In this document: piece by piece, positions 6,866 through 8,006 of the stretch | Layout: each line of letters begins with the position of its first letter | Position numbering within the stretch: position 1 is the first letter of the stretch | NCBI GenBank assembly: GCA_003524335.1 | Contig: DQHV01000144.1 | Location: forward strand, 12,017 to 20,022 | Direction: 5' to 3' | Length of the DNA: 8,006 nucleotides | DNA from: Candidatus Aminicenantota bacterium | GTDB lineage: Bacteria; Acidobacteriota; Aminicenantia; Aminicenantales; UBA8522 | Notes under the pieces: generated by a model | Seen by the model: only the letters and a program-made list of their open reading frames with translations | What the model was told of the DNA's origin: nothing | The model's database searches: none | Program-made: the position numbers and the translations under genes

Positions 6866-7525
6866 TTATTTCAACAAGAGGTACCTTTCCTGCATCCTCT
6901 CCTCGCTCAGTATCGGGCGGAAGAGCTTGGTTTTAACCCTCTGAGCGAGGTCGTAGAAAGCGAAGTCGGCCCGTTGCTTGGGGTTGGAATACGCCTTCGT
7001 TTCCTTGAAATCCCTGTCCAGCACGACCTCACCGCTGTCGCCCCGGATGAGATAAAGATGGAGGCTGAGCGAAAAGAGGCTTCGCTCGGCAATACCCCTT
7101 TGTCGGGCCAGGGGGTCCTCTGCGTCGGCCTTGGCCTTGCCCAGGATCGCCTTGCGCGTTTCCCGGCTCAACTCGGCTTTTCCGGTGATGTAGAGCACGC
7201 GGCCGGGTCCCGGAGTCAGGGATCTCCAGAAATCCGGCTTCCGGAAGAGCTCCTCGCTTTCTAGGGCGACTCGCTGCACGGTGACCCGAAAATGCAGCCT
7301 CCTCTCGAACTCCGGGCCGAAATATTCGACGATCTCCTTGTTCAGGTCGAGTCCATCGGGCTCCTTGGCGACGAGAAAACCGCTAAAGACCAGTTGCTCG
7401 AACTGCTCCGGATGGAGCGGTGAATAAGCGGGGAGCTCCACTCGGATCTTGCGGTAGGTGTCTCCGCCGCCGCAGGCCGCCAGGAAGGCCAGCAGACAGA
7501 GGAGGATCGGGCTATTTATTTTCAT
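6866..7525 (-). CDS. Lipoprotein of unknown function, 219 residues
   Basis: The N-terminus (Met-Lys-Ile-Asn, a hydrophobic stretch, then 'LAAC' with Cys18) is a textbook lipoprotein signal, so the mature protein should be lipid-anchored in the envelope. I do not recognise the family with confidence. The rest is a mixed alpha/beta soluble domain. A strand-like 'GRVLYITGKAEL' (about 108-119) and 'SLSLHLYLIRGDSGEVVLDRDF' (about 151-172) resemble the pattern in lipoproteins where strands flank a tail of basic helices. The start overlaps the end of the preceding TPR lipoprotein gene by 14 bp, and the stop lies 10 bp before the protease-barrel gene. Translational coupling and one transcript are therefore likely. 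A weak AAGG precedes the ATG. A role with the downstream outer-membrane protein is inferred from context only. Confidence 0.85.
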   Translation of the reverse strand: MKINSPILLCLLAFLAACGGGDTYRKIRVELPAYSPLHPEQFEQLVFSGFLVAKEPDGLDLNKEIVEYFGPEFERRLHFRVTVQRVALESEELFRKPDFWRSLTPGPGRVLYITGKAELSRETRKAILGKAKADAEDPLARQRGIAERSLFSLSLHLYLIRGDSGEVVLDRDFKETKAYSNPKQRADFAFYDLAQRVKTKLFRPILSEERMQERYLLLK

Positions 7526-7889
7526 CTTGCGCGGCCTTGCCCTTTTTATCAGATTTTTCAGGTTTGAGGTTGTCCTTAAAGTTCTTGAAGTTGAGCTTGA
7601 CCCAGGGGTTGTCCGGCGCCACCTTCAGGGCGGCCTCATATTCCTTCCGGGCGTCTTCCCAAAGTCCCTTTTTTTCATAAGCCACGGCGAGGTTGTTATG
7701 GGCCGCCACCGATTGCGGATCCTGGTCGAGGACCTTTTTCCAGCGGAAAACGGCCTCGTCCCAGAGGTCATTGTCCGCCGCCCAGATGCCGAACCCGACT
7801 TGATCCTTAAGGCGCGGCCCGGCGCAGCCGAAGACCAGGGATATCCCCAGAAAGGCCAAGGCGATTGCCGTCAGGGTGGTCTTGGACAT
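7512..7889 (-). CDS. Small TPR-repeat lipoprotein
   Basis: From the ATG at 7889 this encodes 125 residues. A lipoprotein signal runs to Cys22 ('SLVFGC'). Two tetratricopeptide repeats follow at about 28-60 and 61-94; the second is clear, with 'AAHNNLAVAYEKKGLWEDARKEYEAALKVAPDN' features such as the N-L-A-x-Y core and the A-x-x-x-Y-x-x-A-L helix, shown here in outline only. The tail is Lys/Glu rich. TPR lipoproteins generally act as protein-protein scaffolds in the envelope. The frame stays open to a GTG at 7937, but I prefer the ATG because it puts the signal peptide at the N-terminus and because a promoter-like sequence lies inside the extension. Neither start has a good Shine-Dalgarno. The gene overlaps the next lipoprotein gene by 14 bp and appears to head the envelope cluster. 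Confidence 0.85.
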   Translation of the reverse strand: MSKTTLTAIALAFLGISLVFGCAGPRLKDQVGFGIWAADNDLWDEAVFRWKKVLDQDPQSVAAHNNLAVAYEKKGLWEDARKEYEAALKVAPDNPWVKLNFKNFKDNLKPEKSDKKGKAAQDENK

Positions 7890-7902
7890 GGCCGGACTTT
7901 TG

Positions 7903-7931
7903 AAAGTACCCTTTTTCCGGACCTCCGTCAA
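7903..7931 (-). promoter_or_regulatory. Possible promoter of the envelope gene cluster
   Basis: On the minus strand TTGACG (7931-7926; 5 of 6) is followed after exactly 17 bp by TACTTT (7908-7903; 3 of 6). The predicted start near 7896 would leave only about seven nucleotides before the ATG at 7889, a nearly leaderless message, consistent with the missing Shine-Dalgarno. A short inverted repeat, ACTTT-TG-AAAGT (7896-7907), overlaps the -10. The weak -10 keeps confidence low. Confidence 0.3.
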
Positions 7932-8005
7932 GCGCACGCCCGATAGGCAGCAAATTCCGTGCCATAGAAAGGCTTGGGCATGGATTCGTCAGCCCGCTCG
8001 TTTCC
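7928..8005 (-). CDS. Possible 3' end of an unidentified upstream gene (partial)
   Basis: A minus-strand frame enters from the right edge and runs 25 codons to a TGA at 7930-7928, ending 'MPKPFYGTEFAAYRACA'. It stops 38 bp before the ATG of the TPR lipoprotein gene and has the same orientation, as expected for a preceding gene. The fragment is too short to identify, and another minus-strand frame is also open here, so it may be chance. Confidence 0.3.
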   Translation of the reverse strand, partial: GNERADESMPKPFYGTEFAAYRACA

Positions 8006-8006
8006 C

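Noticed and set aside
5548..6936. 462-codon plus-strand open frame
   Set aside because: It is antisense to the clearly coding signal peptide, HELAH domain and propeller, with Gly/Val/Glu/Asp-rich composition and no domain.

Overview
This window reads as a bacterial chromosome segment around the replication initiation genes. The coding DNA is GC-rich, and all confident genes lie on the minus strand, so transcription runs from high to low coordinates. Several genes encode envelope proteins with lipoprotein or Sec signals and an outer-membrane barrel, which points to a diderm (Gram-negative type) bacterium. The gene content and the style of the large protease-propeller-barrel protein would fit the Acidobacteriota/Aminicenantes neighbourhood. 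That placement is inference from general familiarity; no ribosomal RNA or other taxonomic marker beyond dnaA and dnaN is present.

Layout in the direction of transcription: (1) 8005-7928, the possible last 25 codons of an unidentified gene entering from the right edge. (2) 7889-3898, a tight three-gene envelope cluster: a small TPR lipoprotein, a 219-residue lipoprotein of unknown function that overlaps it by 14 bp, and, 10 bp further on, a 985-residue secreted protein. This last protein joins an HExxH metallopeptidase domain, a TolB/PD40-type beta-propeller and a C-terminal Omp85-like beta-barrel. (3) 3897-3750, a 148-bp control region with a good sigma70-type dnaA promoter and a cluster of DnaA-box-like sites, two of them head to head. 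(4) 3749-2418, dnaA. (5) 2417-2295, a 123-bp spacer of about 25% G+C, a candidate duplex-unwinding region, with an 11-bp inverted repeat, AAG trinucleotide runs and possible dnaN promoters. (6) 2294-1194, dnaN. (7) 1188-64, a YghO-like protein with two GNAT-like halves, 5 bp after dnaN. (8) 63-1, no confident gene.

The dnaA-dnaN pair flanked by two candidate origin elements makes this a likely oriC locus. DnaA would bind boxes in its own leader, which could autoregulate dnaA and load the origin, and DnaN is the sliding clamp used by the resulting replisome. recF and gyrB, which often follow dnaN, are not in the window; an acetyltransferase-like gene takes the next position. The envelope cluster appears functionally separate from replication. 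Its proteins would sit in the periplasm and outer membrane, and their co-transcription suggests a shared role that the sequence does not reveal.

The most noteworthy items are the metallopeptidase/propeller/Omp85-barrel fusion with an altered VRGF-type motif, the two-part origin architecture, and the Lys-His-His variant of the DnaA box-recognition motif. No tRNA, rRNA, CRISPR array or insertion sequence was seen.
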